A DNA stretch of 64,000 bases. It comes from CAWAVN01 sp963844315 (GTDB lineage: Bacteria > Planctomycetota > Planctomycetia > Planctomycetales > Planctomycetaceae). The notes under the pieces were generated by a model. It worked only from the letters and a program-made list of their open reading frames with translations. It was not told the DNA's origin and did not search any database. Each line of letters starts with the position of its first letter. Position 1 is the stretch's first letter. A program made the position numbers and the translations under genes. This document shows positions 50,972 through 61,398 of the stretch, one piece after another. Location: positions 15,781-79,780 of the forward strand of contig CAWJOC010000004.1 in NCBI GenBank assembly GCA_963844315.1, given 5' to 3'.

Positions 50972-52267
50972 CTAGGGAAGGTTCAGCACCACTCGCGCGG
51001 AAAAGATCATGGCGCGGTCGCTGCGAACGCGGGCCTCTTCCAGTAAGACCTGCACATTGCGGCGGACCGGTTTTTGCCAAAGGACCTGGCCATTCACTTG
51101 GATTCGCACCGGATCATCCAGGTTCAACATTTCGTCATGGAGATAGACCGCTAACTGTTTCACGCCCTTGGTCTGGACAGCGATCGAGTTTTCTTGCCGA
51201 TCGAGTTTCGCCGAGACAATGGCATCCTGAAGATACTCCGGCCTGTGCGCCGGCGGGCTTTCCCTCGAAGTCCAAAGTTTTCACTTGGGCCGGAGGGCGA
51301 CCGGCGAATTTCGCGATCTCAATCCACCACAGGCGGTTGTAGTCCGGGCGATTGGTGTGAAACTCCACCAGAGCGGGATAAGGCTGCCTTTGCTGCGCAT
51401 CCATCCATTTCAGCACGGCATCGTTTTCCTCGAGATAAACCTCATGCCCGCCCGGCTTCTCGATGTAAGTCACATCGCACTTTAACTCCTTGAGACGCGC
51501 GTGACCCCGGCGCATCAACTCGATGGAGATTCCCGGATCGGTTTGCCCCACGATCCAATACAAGGGCGTGTTGTTTAGGTTTTCCAGGAACCGGGGCTTG
51601 AGGTTGGAATTGTTTTTGCGGGCCGGTTGTCTTCCGGGAGGCTGGAAGATCGGACCATGAACTCTGCAAACCAGTCCCGCGAAGCGGTCGGCACGGAAAC
51701 AGCCAATGCGGAACGCCGCGTGCCCTCCCATCGACATCCCATCGATAAAGACACGGTCGTGGTCGATGGCGAACTCCCGCGCAGATGCCGGATCAGCGTG
51801 TGGACGTGCGAGTGAGCCGTTTGCGAACCGCCCCACGGTTCGCCGATGATCGTCGGCGCGGCCAGGATCACATCGTCCCGCTTTTGGATCCATGACAGCC
51901 AACTGTGGATGTAGTTCGCTCCGTTTCCGCCCGTTCCGTGCAATGCGACCAACACACGATAGCGTTTGGCGGGCGAGTAGTCTCTTGGAATATAAATCAG
52001 CGTTTCAAATTCCTGCTCGCCGACATCGGTCTTCCAGGTGCGCTTGACGAGGGTATCGGATTGAGGTTGAGCCAGGGCGGTCGTGCCGGTGCGCAAGGCG
52101 GCCTCCACTTCGGACAACTTCACCTTTTGCAATTCTCGCAGTAATGAATTTCGTTCGCCGGCAGATTCCGAGATCAGATACTGATTGACCCGTTGATGGA
52201 CCTCATCGTTTACAACAACCGGATCCGTCGCCAGGACAACACTCAACAACACGGATGCCGCCAACAT
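50972..52267 (-). CDS. exported esterase/prolyl-oligopeptidase-like hydrolase, two frameshifts
   Basis: A signal peptide (MLAASVLLSVVLATDP) precedes an alpha/beta hydrolase of the PHB depolymerase/feruloyl esterase type. YRVLVALHGTGGNGANY is the oxyanion region; after a frame change near 51780 comes RVFIDGMSMGGHAAFRIG with the nucleophile Ser. WIVGQTDPG and KPGGHEVYLEEND supply the acid and the His. A second change near 51241 leads to PEYLQDAIVSAKLDRQENS and a C-terminal beta domain, ending ARVVLNLP. Probably exported; substrate unknown. ATG 52267. Confidence 0.82.
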
Positions 52268-53137
52268 GAATTCGCTCCCCGGTTATGTGGACCAGAAAAC
52301 TTCGTCCATTCTACCTTTCCCTCGAGGGGAATGCTCTCAGCGGAAGTAGGATCGAATCCGCCAGGGAATCCCCGTTGCGAAAGGGCCGCACTTTCGAGAG
52401 ACGGTTCGCGTCGCGGCAAATTGGCCACAGGGAGTTTCCTGTTTGCCACATTAGATGTTTCCCAAAAGCGGCATTTGGCGAATTCGCAAAAATCGCGAGG
52501 CAATTCTTTTGGCGGACCTGGGATCGTTGCCTAAGCTATCTTTGATTCAAGGACGGCTCCGAGTGATCGCGAATTGCAAAGCGGTAAATCAGGACGGGCC
52601 TCGCGTTCGCGAACAAGTTCAAACAAACCCCAAACCGCCCACGGGCGGCGGCATGGCCTTGGATCTTTCTGAGATTCCTGGGCTGCCGAACGAACTCTTT
52701 TTAGCAGAGGACCTGCCACCATGACTGACGCCTTGCTCGCATCAGAGAATGCTCTGTTTCAGTTCTCCGTGCTGCAGTCGCTTGTTGCGATTGCCTGTCT
52801 GGGTTCGCTTTACGCCTTTGGGGTGGAATCGTGCCTGCACGTGGCAACCGCCGCCGCAACCTTCGTGTATTGCTCCCTGGGACAAGGGGCACCTGTCCGC
52901 TCTGAGGAAGTTTAGTCTCTGTCTCAAAACCCGAATTTGGGTGGCTGTGGTGGAGCGAAGCAACCCCACAGACTTTGCCATTCCGGGGGTTCGCGTCGTT
53001 CGACCCCGGCCACTCTTCCGCTCTGAGGAATGTAAGTCTCAGCCGGAGAAATGGGGACGGACGTTTTTCCGAATTTGCTCCGGTCGAGAATTCTCTTCCG
53101 GCAGGACTAGCGGCCCCGTCCCTTTCTCCGGCTCTTG
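52268..53137. other. intergenic region with a dispersed repeat
   Basis: An 870-nt stretch without a confident gene. A 64-codon plus frame (52721-52915) and a 146-codon minus frame (52701-53141) are open. The minus frame gets part of its openness from the 99-bp repeat. Two 24-nt direct repeats (52896-52919 and 53017-53040; 21 of 24 identical) bracket the repeat core. Confidence 0.55.
52922..53020. repeat. 99-bp dispersed repeat, copy B
   Basis: Second copy of the element at 20299-20397, equal length, no gaps, about 12 differences. It lies in non-coding sequence and is bracketed by 24-nt direct repeats that begin TCCGCTCTGAGGAA. On the minus strand it reads PGSNDANPRNGKVCGVASLH, which parallels PGSSEASPRDGRVCGVAALH from copy A. 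Confidence 0.85.
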
Positions 53138-53794
53138 TCACTCGGACACCAATTCCAACGTGGACCAGAGGCTGGGATCCTGATCGAACGGGAATTCCGG
53201 GCCGACCGTCAGCGCTTGCCGGCCCAATTCCGCATCTTGCAGCAGATAGTAAAAGCCGATTTGCGGATTGGCATCGGGATCGTAGCCCACCAGCACTTTG
53301 GCAGGCAGCCAGGCTTCAAGCAAGTATCCGTCCGAGTGCCGCTTCATTGCAACTTGCAAATCCGTCGAGGCCGCCAGCGGGCGCTCCTCGCGTGCGCGGG
53401 CGATGGGCAATTCTTTGGCCAAGGGGCCTTTGGACTTCTCATTCTGGCCCGGCAAAAAGCAAAAATGGTGGCAATACCGGCTCGCCCGGTGGATAGTCTG
53501 CGTGTTGCGCGTGTCGATCCACACTTGAAGGCCATCGCTTTGTGTGGGTTCGCTAATGGAATCGCTGACGGGCGTGGATTTGCCCCGCACCGCCACCGAA
53601 AGACCCAAGCCCTGCGGATTCCACGCCATTCGCACCTCCCCAAACGCGGGATCCTGATCGGCGAGATTCACGCGCGGTAAGCGGCAGGATTCGGGTAAGT
53701 TCAATAACGATCCCCGTTTACGCGGCAAATCCGGCTGAAAACTCACGGGAATCGCGTACCGGAAGAAAAATGCCGGAGGCAAAAGATGGCTCAT
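53138..53794 (-). CDS. CBM9/DOMON-like hypothetical protein
   Basis: A 218-residue beta-rich protein without signal peptide or membrane segment. Segments such as VRMAWNPQGLGLSVAVRGK, DGLQVWIDTRNTQTIHRASR and GYLLEAWLPAKVLVGYDPD resemble the carbohydrate-binding family 9-like domain found in planctomycete hypothetical proteins. ATG 53794 is chosen; the open frame starts at 53884. Function unknown. It lies beside the HtrA protease gene on the other strand. Confidence 0.72.
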   Translation of the reverse strand: MSHLLPPAFFFRYAIPVSFQPDLPRKRGSLLNLPESCRLPRVNLADQDPAFGEVRMAWNPQGLGLSVAVRGKSTPVSDSISEPTQSDGLQVWIDTRNTQTIHRASRYCHHFCFLPGQNEKSKGPLAKELPIARAREERPLAASTDLQVAMKRHSDGYLLEAWLPAKVLVGYDPDANPQIGFYYLLQDAELGRQALTVGPEFPFDQDPSLWSTLELVSE

Positions 53795-54151
53795 GGAGGG
53801 CTTGTTTCCGTCAGGGTTAAGGCTTTTGGTCTCTCGATTTTGAATTGTAGACACCTGCCAATGGATGGGAAAAGTCCTGGGCAAAGAAAGGCCATTCCTT
53901 CAGTTTTCCGAGTTTTTTCCCAACGCACTCCAACACGAGTCAGCCGGGCTGCGTAAGTGTGAATAAGACGACTGTTCGGCGTGAAGAGGTCAAAAGGTGG
54001 CCCCACGGGGAATTCCGGCAGTCGAAAGCCCGCATGACGCTGCCCCATCGGTTAACTCCGCTCGAAGTCCCTTATCCCGGCGTGAGTTTCAGCACGATTC
54101 GGCGGAGAAGCTGGTCCATCGTTTCCATCATTTAAGGAGAAAAAATCCGCC

Positions 54152-55642
54152 ATGAAAGTCTTTTCGGCAAATCGCGGTTGGTTGTTCGCGCTCTTGGTTT
54201 CCCTCTGCTCGGTGGGCGTTGCGGTGGGTGTGGCCCAGCGGGGTGATCCCGTTCCCGTCGATAACGAAGCCCTCAAGCACGCCGAAGCGCTGTCGCTATC
54301 GTTCCGCACCGTCGCGAAAAGTGCATCGCCCAGCATCGTTGCGATTGAAACCGTCACCAATGGCCAGGTCATCGAGCAGGCTCAACTTCCCTTCGATGAC
54401 AATTCGCCTTTCAAACGGTTTTTCGAAGAGGACCCGCAAATGAAGCGGTTCTTCGAACGCCGGGAATTCAACGTCCCCCGGCAATCCCCGCAAACCCGCG
54501 GCATGGGTTCGGGCTTTGTGATTGATGAATCGGGCATCATTCTGACCAACAGCCACGTGGTCAAAGGGGCGGACGAAGTCAAAGTCCGTTTTTCCGACGG
54601 GCGCGAGTTTATCGCGACTGACATCAAGACCGACCCGCGGGCCGATGTGGCCATTCTTCACATCGAAGCTCCCAAAGGACTCAAAGCCATTCCGCTCGGC
54701 GATAGCAGCCAGATGGAAGTTGGCGATTGGGTCTTGGCCATCGGCAGCCCGTTTGGCCTCGATACGACCGTGACGAGCGGGATCATTTCTGCCAAAGGCC
54801 GCGTGCCGGGCATCAACCAGCGCGAGGATTACCTCCAGACCGATGCGGCGATTAACCCCGGCAACAGTGGCGGACCGCTGCTCAATCTTCGCGGTGAAGT
54901 CATCGGCATCAACACCGCCATCTCGTCACGGGGCGGCGGAAACGATGGCGTCGGGTTTGCCATCCCCATCAACATGGCGAAATGGGTGGCCAACCAACTC
55001 ATCGAGAACGGCGAAGTCAATCGTGGGTATCTGGGCGTGATGATCCAAGACCTCAACACGCCGCTGGCGAAGAAGCTCAACGTCGAAGCCGACGCCGGTG
55101 CCCTGGTCGCGCAAGTCCTGTCGGATTCCCCCGCCGCGAAAGCGGGTCTCAAGCCCGGTGACGTGGTGCTGAAGCTCGACGGGAATAACGTCAACTCTTC
55201 CCGGTCGCTGCAAGACGCCGTGGAGAAACTGGAAATTGGCAAAGGCTACGATTTGGAAATCCTGCGCAGCGGCGAGAAGCAAACTCTCACCGTGACCATT
55301 GAAAAAATGCCCGCGGACGATTTAGTCGCCCAGGCTCCCGAAAGCGATTCCTCGGAGAACCGCTTTGAAAACTTGGGACTGAACGTGCAAGAATTGACGG
55401 GTGAACTGCGAAAGAAACTCAACGTCGAAAACGTGGAAGGCGTCGTGGTCAGCCAAGTGGAAGCCGGTTCGCCTGCCGAGAAGGCCGGGCTGAAAACTGG
55501 TGATGTGATCGAAAAAGTCGGTCAGACGAAAGTCGCGACTCCAGACGAGTTCAAGACCGCCATCGACAACTCCAAGTTGGAAGATGGCATTCTGCTCCTC
55601 GTCCATTCCAACGGCGGTTCCCGATTCGTCGTGCTGCAATAA
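54152..55642 (+). CDS. HtrA/DegP-family periplasmic serine protease
   Basis: Envelope quality-control protease. A signal peptide (WLFALLVSLCSVGVAVGVA) is followed by the trypsin-like domain with His in LTNSHVVKG (about residue 134), Asp in DPRADVAILH (about 164) and Ser in NPGNSGGPLL (about 238). Two PDZ domains follow (RGYLGVMIQDLNTPLAKKLN; LGLNVQELTGELRKKLN). Intact, 496 aa. AAGGAG lies 12 nt before ATG 54152. A strong terminator follows. Likely stress-induced, but I see no clear promoter. Confidence 0.95.
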   Translation: MKVFSANRGWLFALLVSLCSVGVAVGVAQRGDPVPVDNEALKHAEALSLSFRTVAKSASPSIVAIETVTNGQVIEQAQLPFDDNSPFKRFFEEDPQMKRFFERREFNVPRQSPQTRGMGSGFVIDESGIILTNSHVVKGADEVKVRFSDGREFIATDIKTDPRADVAILHIEAPKGLKAIPLGDSSQMEVGDWVLAIGSPFGLDTTVTSGIISAKGRVPGINQREDYLQTDAAINPGNSGGPLLNLRGEVIGINTAISSRGGGNDGVGFAIPINMAKWVANQLIENGEVNRGYLGVMIQDLNTPLAKKLNVEADAGALVAQVLSDSPAAKAGLKPGDVVLKLDGNNVNSSRSLQDAVEKLEIGKGYDLEILRSGEKQTLTVTIEKMPADDLVAQAPESDSSENRFENLGLNVQELTGELRKKLNVENVEGVVVSQVEAGSPAEKAGLKTGDVIEKVGQTKVATPDEFKTAIDNSKLEDGILLLVHSNGGSRFVVLQ

Positions 55643-55671
55643 CTTCTCTCAAGGATGACTCATCCTTGGAA

Positions 55672-55706
55672 CCGGCTCTCATCTCACGATGGGAGTCGGT
55701 TTTTTA
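55672..55706 (+). terminator. rho-independent terminator after htrA
   Basis: CCGGCTCTCATC pairs with GATGGGAGTCGG (12 bp, two G-U) around a TCAC loop and is followed by TTTTTT. It lies 30 nt after the protease stop and 3 nt before the convergent cysteine desulfurase stop. Confidence 0.9.
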
Positions 55707-55708
55707 TT

Positions 55709-56905
55709 TCACCGCACCGCCTTCGAGGCTCTCAGCCGATTGACAACGGCGCTGATGCGTTGGATGGCTTCGGTGATTTCCTCTTTCCGGTTATTGAGGC
55801 CCACGGAAAAGCGGACGGCGGAGCGGTAGATTTCTTCGCTAAGACCCATTGCCACCAGGGACGGGGCGGGTTCGGCGGAACCGCTGGCGCACGTGCTGCC
55901 CAAGGAACAGGCGATTCCCTCCAAATCCAAGGCGACCAATAGCGCTTCGCCGTCCAAACCGGGGAAGGAGATGTTGAGCGTATTGGGCAAGCGGTGCTCC
56001 TCGGATCCGTTGAGGACCACCGGCGGGCAGGCTGCATTCAAGCCTTGCTGCAATTGATCCCTTAAGGACCGCACGTGGCCGGTGCGGTGTTGCTCGTTCG
56101 CGTGCCAAAGTTCCAAGGCTTTGGCCATGCCCGCGATCAAAGCCACGCTTTCGGTTCCCGGTCGCCGTCCTTGCTCTTGATGGCCGCCGAACATCCAAGG
56201 CGAAAGCTCCACGCCTTCCTTCAAAATCAATACCCCAATCCCGCGCGGACCGTGGAACTTATGCGCACCCAAACTCAAGGCCGTCGCACCCAGTTCGCGA
56301 AAACTGACAGGGATCTTGCCGACGGCTTGCACGGCATCAACGTGCAGCGGGACCGAATGCTTTTGGCAGCGCTCGGAAAGCGGCGACAAATCCTGGATCA
56401 CGCCAGTCTCATTGTGGGCTAGAATCACCGTGGCCAATCGCAATTCGTTCCAGGGGAGATTCTCGAATTGGTTGGCGAGCAGTCGGCCATCGGAACCGAC
56501 CTTCAGAAGGATTTGCTTCCAGCCCCGCTGCTTTTCCAGCCAATCGCAGCATTCCCGCGTGGCGGGATGTTCGCCTTGCGTCAGGGCGATCTTTCCGGGC
56601 TTGCCTGCGGTCAATCCCAAAATCGCGGCGTTGGTGGATTCCGTCCCGCCGCTGGTAAAGATGATTTCCTTGGGCCTAGCCCCCAAAATCGCCGCCAGAG
56701 ATTCGCGGGCCTCTTCCAACACTCGGCGGGCCTTCCGGCCCAAAGAATGCCGGCTGCCGGGGTTCGCGTAACTCTCGGCCATGTGTCTTGAAACGGTTTC
56801 CACCACTTCCGGCAGCGGCCTGGTCGTGGCGTTATTGTCAAGATAAATCGGCGTCACAATGCTGTCCAACCTCAAAAGATCATGGGGCAAGCGCATCTCG
56901 GTCAT
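55709..56905 (-). CDS. cysteine desulfurase (NifS/IscS family)
   Basis: PLP enzyme that mobilises sulfur from cysteine for Fe-S clusters or tRNA thiolation. PIYLDNNATT starts the fold; FTSGGTESTN, the His in GEHPATRE, LHVDAVQAVGK and the PLP lysine in LGAHKFHGPRG follow. The catalytic Cys loop is SLGSTCASGSAEP, and the C-terminal RFSVGLNN is typical. ATG 56905 is chosen; a TTG at 56929 is possible. No iscU or suf genes are adjacent, so the acceptor is unknown. The frame is intact. Confidence 0.94.
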   Translation of the reverse strand: MTEMRLPHDLLRLDSIVTPIYLDNNATTRPLPEVVETVSRHMAESYANPGSRHSLGRKARRVLEEARESLAAILGARPKEIIFTSGGTESTNAAILGLTAGKPGKIALTQGEHPATRECCDWLEKQRGWKQILLKVGSDGRLLANQFENLPWNELRLATVILAHNETGVIQDLSPLSERCQKHSVPLHVDAVQAVGKIPVSFRELGATALSLGAHKFHGPRGIGVLILKEGVELSPWMFGGHQEQGRRPGTESVALIAGMAKALELWHANEQHRTGHVRSLRDQLQQGLNAACPPVVLNGSEEHRLPNTLNISFPGLDGEALLVALDLEGIACSLGSTCASGSAEPAPSLVAMGLSEEIYRSAVRFSVGLNNRKEEITEAIQRISAVVNRLRASKAVR

Positions 56906-57104
56906 ATCAGGCGGACACGGTTGGCTCAAGCGATTGAGGCATCAAAGCGGATGGTGACGAGTCACTTTCGGAGATGTAACCAATCCCGACTCGAGGACAA
57001 TACGGTTGTGAGAGCGCGTGTGACTTTACATGGATAGACGGCTCTTGATACGTTGCAGAAAAGAAACCTCGGTTTGCAAAGCGTTCACCACAGGAGAACG
57101 ACGA

Positions 57105-60100
57105 ATGACGGTTCGTTCCGCACACTCTAAAACCTTCCGCCGGTTGCAGTCGCTCTCAGCGGCGCTCGGTCTGCTTTTTGTTTCGGTGGCCCAGGCTCAA
57201 ATGCCGACGTCGATGCTGTCTTCGGTCTTTCCGCCCGGCGGACAAATCGGGGCGGAAATGGAAGTCCAAATCACCGGGGAAAACCTGGATGAGACCTCGA
57301 CACTGCAGTTTTCGCATCCGGGCATTTCCGCCTCGCAAAAAATGAACCCGCCCGATGAGTTTTCGCAAGCTCCCACGCCCATGACGAACCAGTTCACGGT
57401 GAAAATCGCCGCTGATGTGCCCGCCGGGATTTACGAGGTCCGCAGCGTGGGCCGGTATGGGATTTCCAACCCGCGCGCCTTTGTTGTGGATGAACTCAAA
57501 CAAGTTGTGAGGGATGGCCTGCCAGATGCGAAAGAAAACGCCATGCCGGCAGAATTGGGCACAGCGGTCGCCGCCCAAATGACGGCCCAGCGGATTGAAT
57601 ACTACAAGGTCGAACTCCAAAAAGACGACCGCGTTTTGATTGATTGCTGGGGCCAACGGATTGATTCGCGGATTGATCCCGTCATCAGTTTGTACGATCC
57701 CAACGGACGCATGGTCCGCCGGGCGCGGCAGGCCGACCCTCGGGATTCCCTGATCGAATGGAAAGTCGCCACCCAAGGCCCGCACATTGTCGCCGTGAAC
57801 GATTTCACTTATCAAGGCGGGGCGGATTTCGCCTATCGGCTGTCGTTTCGCAAGTCCCCTTACATCGACTTTGTTTTTCCGCCGGTGGGAAAGCCCGGTT
57901 CCAACGATCAATACACGCTCTACGGGCGGAACCTGCCCGGCGGACAACTGGCAGGATTGAAACTGCGGGGCGTGCCCCTCGAAAAACTGACGGTGAACAT
58001 TGCCCTGCCTGGCGATGCCGAAAGTCTTTCCCGTTTGCCAATGGTGGGGGCGGTGGATTCCTCTCAAGCCGCTACCTGCGGGTTCGCCTATCGGTTGCCC
58101 AGTCCCGATGGCCTCTCGAATGCGGTGATGATTCACTACGCCGATGCCCCCATCGTGCTGGAGCAAGAACCCGCCAACAATCAGCAAGCCACGCCGCAAA
58201 AAGTCACCGTGCCTTCGGAATACGTGGGACAGTTTTACCCGGAACGCGACCGGGATTGGATTGCCTTTGACGCCAAGAAAGACGAGGTGTATTGGATCAA
58301 CGTATTTTCCCAACGGTTAGGGACTTTCGCCGATCCGGTATTGATGATCGAGAAAGTCACCAAGAACGACAAAGGCGAGGAGCAAGTCAAGCAGATCACC
58401 AAACTGGACGATGCCCCTTACACCATGCCGCAAAACAATCAGCCGGACATCGTCAGCCTGAGGACCGATGACCCCAAATTCCGTCTGGTCGCCGATGAGG
58501 ATGCCACGTACCGCATTCGCCTGAACGACCTCTACAACAATCCCGCGAACGATCCGCGATTGTCTTATCGCCTGGTCATTCAGAAGGAAAATCCCGACTT
58601 TCAACTCGTGGCCTACGTCGAGCCGGAAAAAACCGCGAATAACCAGATGAAGCCGACCGCTTGCGTCGTGCGCCGCGGCGGAACGCAGGTCATCAAGTTG
58701 AACCTCAATCGCCAATACGGGTTTGAAGGATCCGTGACCGTCGGCGTGGAAGGCTTGCCGCAAGGCGTGACTTGCAAGGGGGCGGAGTTCGGCGGTGCGG
58801 TGGACGACGGTTGGCTGGTGGTCGAAGCCGCTGAGAACGCCGCCGATTGGGCCGGTCCCATTCGCATCGTGGGCAAAGCCAGCGTGGAGGAAAAACCCAT
58901 CGAGCGCGAAGCCCGTTACGGCACGCTGCTTTGGCCGGTCGCCCAGAACTCGCAAGCGTCTTCACGACTCGCCCGGAACATGACCCTCGCCGTTTGCACC
59001 GCCGAGACCTTTCCGGTCACGCTCCAAGCCGGGGATGGAAACGTGATCGAAACCTCTTTGGGCGGCAAGGTGGAGATTCCATTAAAGGTCACCAAGCGCG
59101 AAGAGATCAAAGGCGATCTCAAAGTCTCCGCCGTCAATCTCCCCAGGGACATCAACCGCAGCGATGTCAACGTGAAAGACACCGGCAAAGCGACGTTGGA
59201 TCTTCGGACCTCGAACATCCCTTTGGGGACCTACACGTTTTATTTCCAGGGCACATCCAAATTCGGCTATAAGCGGAACCAAGCCGCCATCGACAAAGCC
59301 AAGGCCGAGCAAACCCGCGCGAACGACCTCAAGAAAAAATACGATGAGGAACTCAAAACCGCTCAAGCGAAAGTCGCGCAAACAACGAAAGACGCCCAAA
59401 CCGCTGCCAATGAGTTAAAGACCGCCAACAAGCCGCCGAATCCGCCAAGAAAGCGGTGGAAGATCTCGCCAAGCAAGTTGTGGCGGCGGACCAAAAACTC
59501 GCGGCGGCGAAAAAAGCGTCCGAAGAAGCCAAGGACGACAAACCCAAAGCCGAGGCCGCCCAGAAAGCCGAGAAAGAACTGGCGGACCTCAAAACCAAAA
59601 CCGCTGAAGCGGACAAGAAAAAAGCCGAAACAGAAAACGTCGCGAAAGCCGCCGACGCCAAAAGCCAGACGGCTCAAAAGGCCAAACAAGACGCCGATGA
59701 GGCCGTCAAAATCGCGACCGAGATGCAAAAGAAGGCCGACGCCTTTGCGAAAAAAGCCACGGCCGATTTGACCGCCGTCACCAACCAGAACAAGCCCGCC
59801 GACATCAATTTGTACGTGGCGTCTTCGCCCATCGTGATGCGGGTGCATGCCCATCCGCTCAAGATCACCGCTCCTCAGGCCCTCGGCAAGTTGCAGCCCG
59901 AAAAAACCCTGGAACTGCCGGTATCCATCGAACGGCTTTACGGCTTCGAGGACAAGGTGGATTTGGAACTCGAACTGCCCAATGGCATCAAGGGCCTAAG
60001 CGTGGACAAAGCCAGCATCGACAAAGGCAAAAAAGACGCCAAGCTGACTTTAAAAGCCGCCAAGGATCTGACCCCAGGCACTCACACCGCCAAACTCAAA

Positions 60101-60190
60101 CTGCGGCTCAGGTTCAACAACGTTTCATTAGTTGCCGAGCAGCCCATCACCATCGAAACCGAAGTCCCCAAAGAAGTCGCGGGGAAATGA
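57105..60190 (+). CDS. large exported PPC-domain protein with Ala/Lys/Glu-rich coiled coil, one frameshift
   Basis: A signal peptide (LSAALGLLFVSVAQAQ) precedes several Ig-like beta domains. The first (VFPPGGQIGAEMEVQITGEN) resembles an IPT-type fold. Pre-peptidase-C-like modules follow (ERDRDWIAFDAKKDEVYWIN). From about residue 735 a highly charged coiled coil begins (AIDKAKAEQTRANDLKKKYD). A one-base loss near 59431 shifts the frame, after which the coil continues (KAVEDLAKQVVAADQKLAA) and a final beta domain ends VPKEVAGK. ATG 57105 has AGGAG 8 nt upstream. About 1028 aa. Probably a cell-envelope protein; function unknown. Confidence 0.82.
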
Positions 60191-60219
60191 TGGATGATGT
60201 AATCCACTCATCAATTCAA

Positions 60220-60256
60220 CCCGGCATGGTCACCAATGACCATGCCGGGTTTTTTG
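60220..60256 (+). terminator. rho-independent terminator after the PPC gene
   Basis: A perfect 12-bp stem (CCCGGCATGGTC / GACCATGCCGGG) with a 6-nt loop is followed by six T residues. It lies 30 nt after the stop codon. Confidence 0.95.
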
Positions 60257-60355
60257 ATTCCGAAGAACCAGCCAGCTTACACTGGCCGCTCGCCTGGTTT
60301 CAATGTAAGGTGAAGTCAGCCCGATAGCCGCTGAAATACTTCTGGATTCACCACC

Positions 60356-61316
60356 ATGATTCAACCGACCATTAACCCCCTGGAAATGATCCGCCCCAAG
60401 CGGAAGATTACGGGGATTTCCGCGATTCTCTTGCCCTTCTTGGAGAACGGCGAAGTGGATTGGCCAAACTTTCGCGGCCATGTGGAGCGCACGGCGAAAG
60501 CTGGGCTGACGCCGGCGGTGAATATGGATACCGGCTACGTGCACCTCTTGACGGATGACATCCGCAAGCAAGTTTTATCAGCCACAAGGGAAACGCTTGG
60601 CGGCGGCAAGTTTGTTGCGGGGGCGTTCGTGAAAGATCGGACCGGCGATGCGTTTTCTCTTGATGGTTACAAGCGGCAGATGGAATGGATTCAAGCAGCG
60701 GGTGGGACGCCGGTGATCTTTCAGTCTTACGGGCTGATCGAACAAGCCGGGCCGGAGATTGTGACGAGTTACGAGCAACTTGCGAAAGCGTGCGACCGGT
60801 TTATCGGGTTTGAACTCACGCAGGATTTGGCTCCGTTCGGCAAGATTTACGATCTCGAAACCTACGCCGGGATGATGGACATTCGCCCAGTGCATTGGGG
60901 CGAAACATTCTTCGTTTCACCGGGAACCCGAATGGCAGCGTCTGAAACTCCGCGATGCCAAGCGGCCCGATTTTCTGGTGTTCACAGGGAACGACTTCGG
61001 CATCGACATGGTGATGTACGGCAGCGATTATCTGTTGGGCCTCTCGACGTTCGCACCGGATTTGTTCGCCCGCCGGGATGCCTATTGGCTTTCGGGAGAC
61101 CCGGCGTTTTATGAACTGAATGACTTGCTCCAATACTTGGGATTTTTCGCGTTCCGTTCGCCCGGTCCCGGTTACAAGCACACCGCCGCCCAGTTTTTGA
61201 AGATTCGCGGCTGGCTGACCACCAACCGTACCCATCCCGAGAGCACCAAACGCCCTGATACGGACATTCCCATACTCGAAGAAATCGCCCGCCGGATGGG
61301 AGTGCTCGAACAATAA
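60356..61316 (+). CDS. dihydrodipicolinate synthase (DapA)-family aldolase-like protein, one frameshift
   Basis: Class I aldolase-type barrel. ITGISAILLPFLENGEVDW starts the fold, with VNMDTGYVHLLTDD and AGAFVKDRTGDAF, and the reading ends in MMDIR. An extra C in the CCC at 60886-60888 moves the frame; the second frame gives QCIGAKHSSFHREPEW, RPDFLVFTGNDFGIDMVMYG. The Lys in GAKHSS sits at the Schiff-base position, right next to the shift. Members are synthases, dehydratases or lyases for keto acids. The exact reaction is unknown. ATG 60356. Confidence 0.82.
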
Positions 61317-61326
61317 TTGGCCTAGA

Positions 61327-61354
61327 GTCGTCGTTCGCTCCAGCGAACGGCGAC
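61327..61354. repeat. small palindromic repeat, copy 2
   Basis: GTCGTCGTTCGCTCCAGCGA followed by ACGGCGAC folds into a hairpin and matches, in reverse complement, the element at 7347-7374. It begins 11 nt after the DapA-family stop. Confidence 0.6.
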
Positions 61355-61398
61355 ACTCTTTGCCCGGATAACTTTCTCCTTTTCCCCAAGCTCATTCC

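Noticed and set aside
52721..52915. 64-codon plus-strand open frame with a hydrophobic core
   Set aside because: No family match, weak ribosome binding site, and it ends at the repeat-flanking direct repeat; not supported enough to call.
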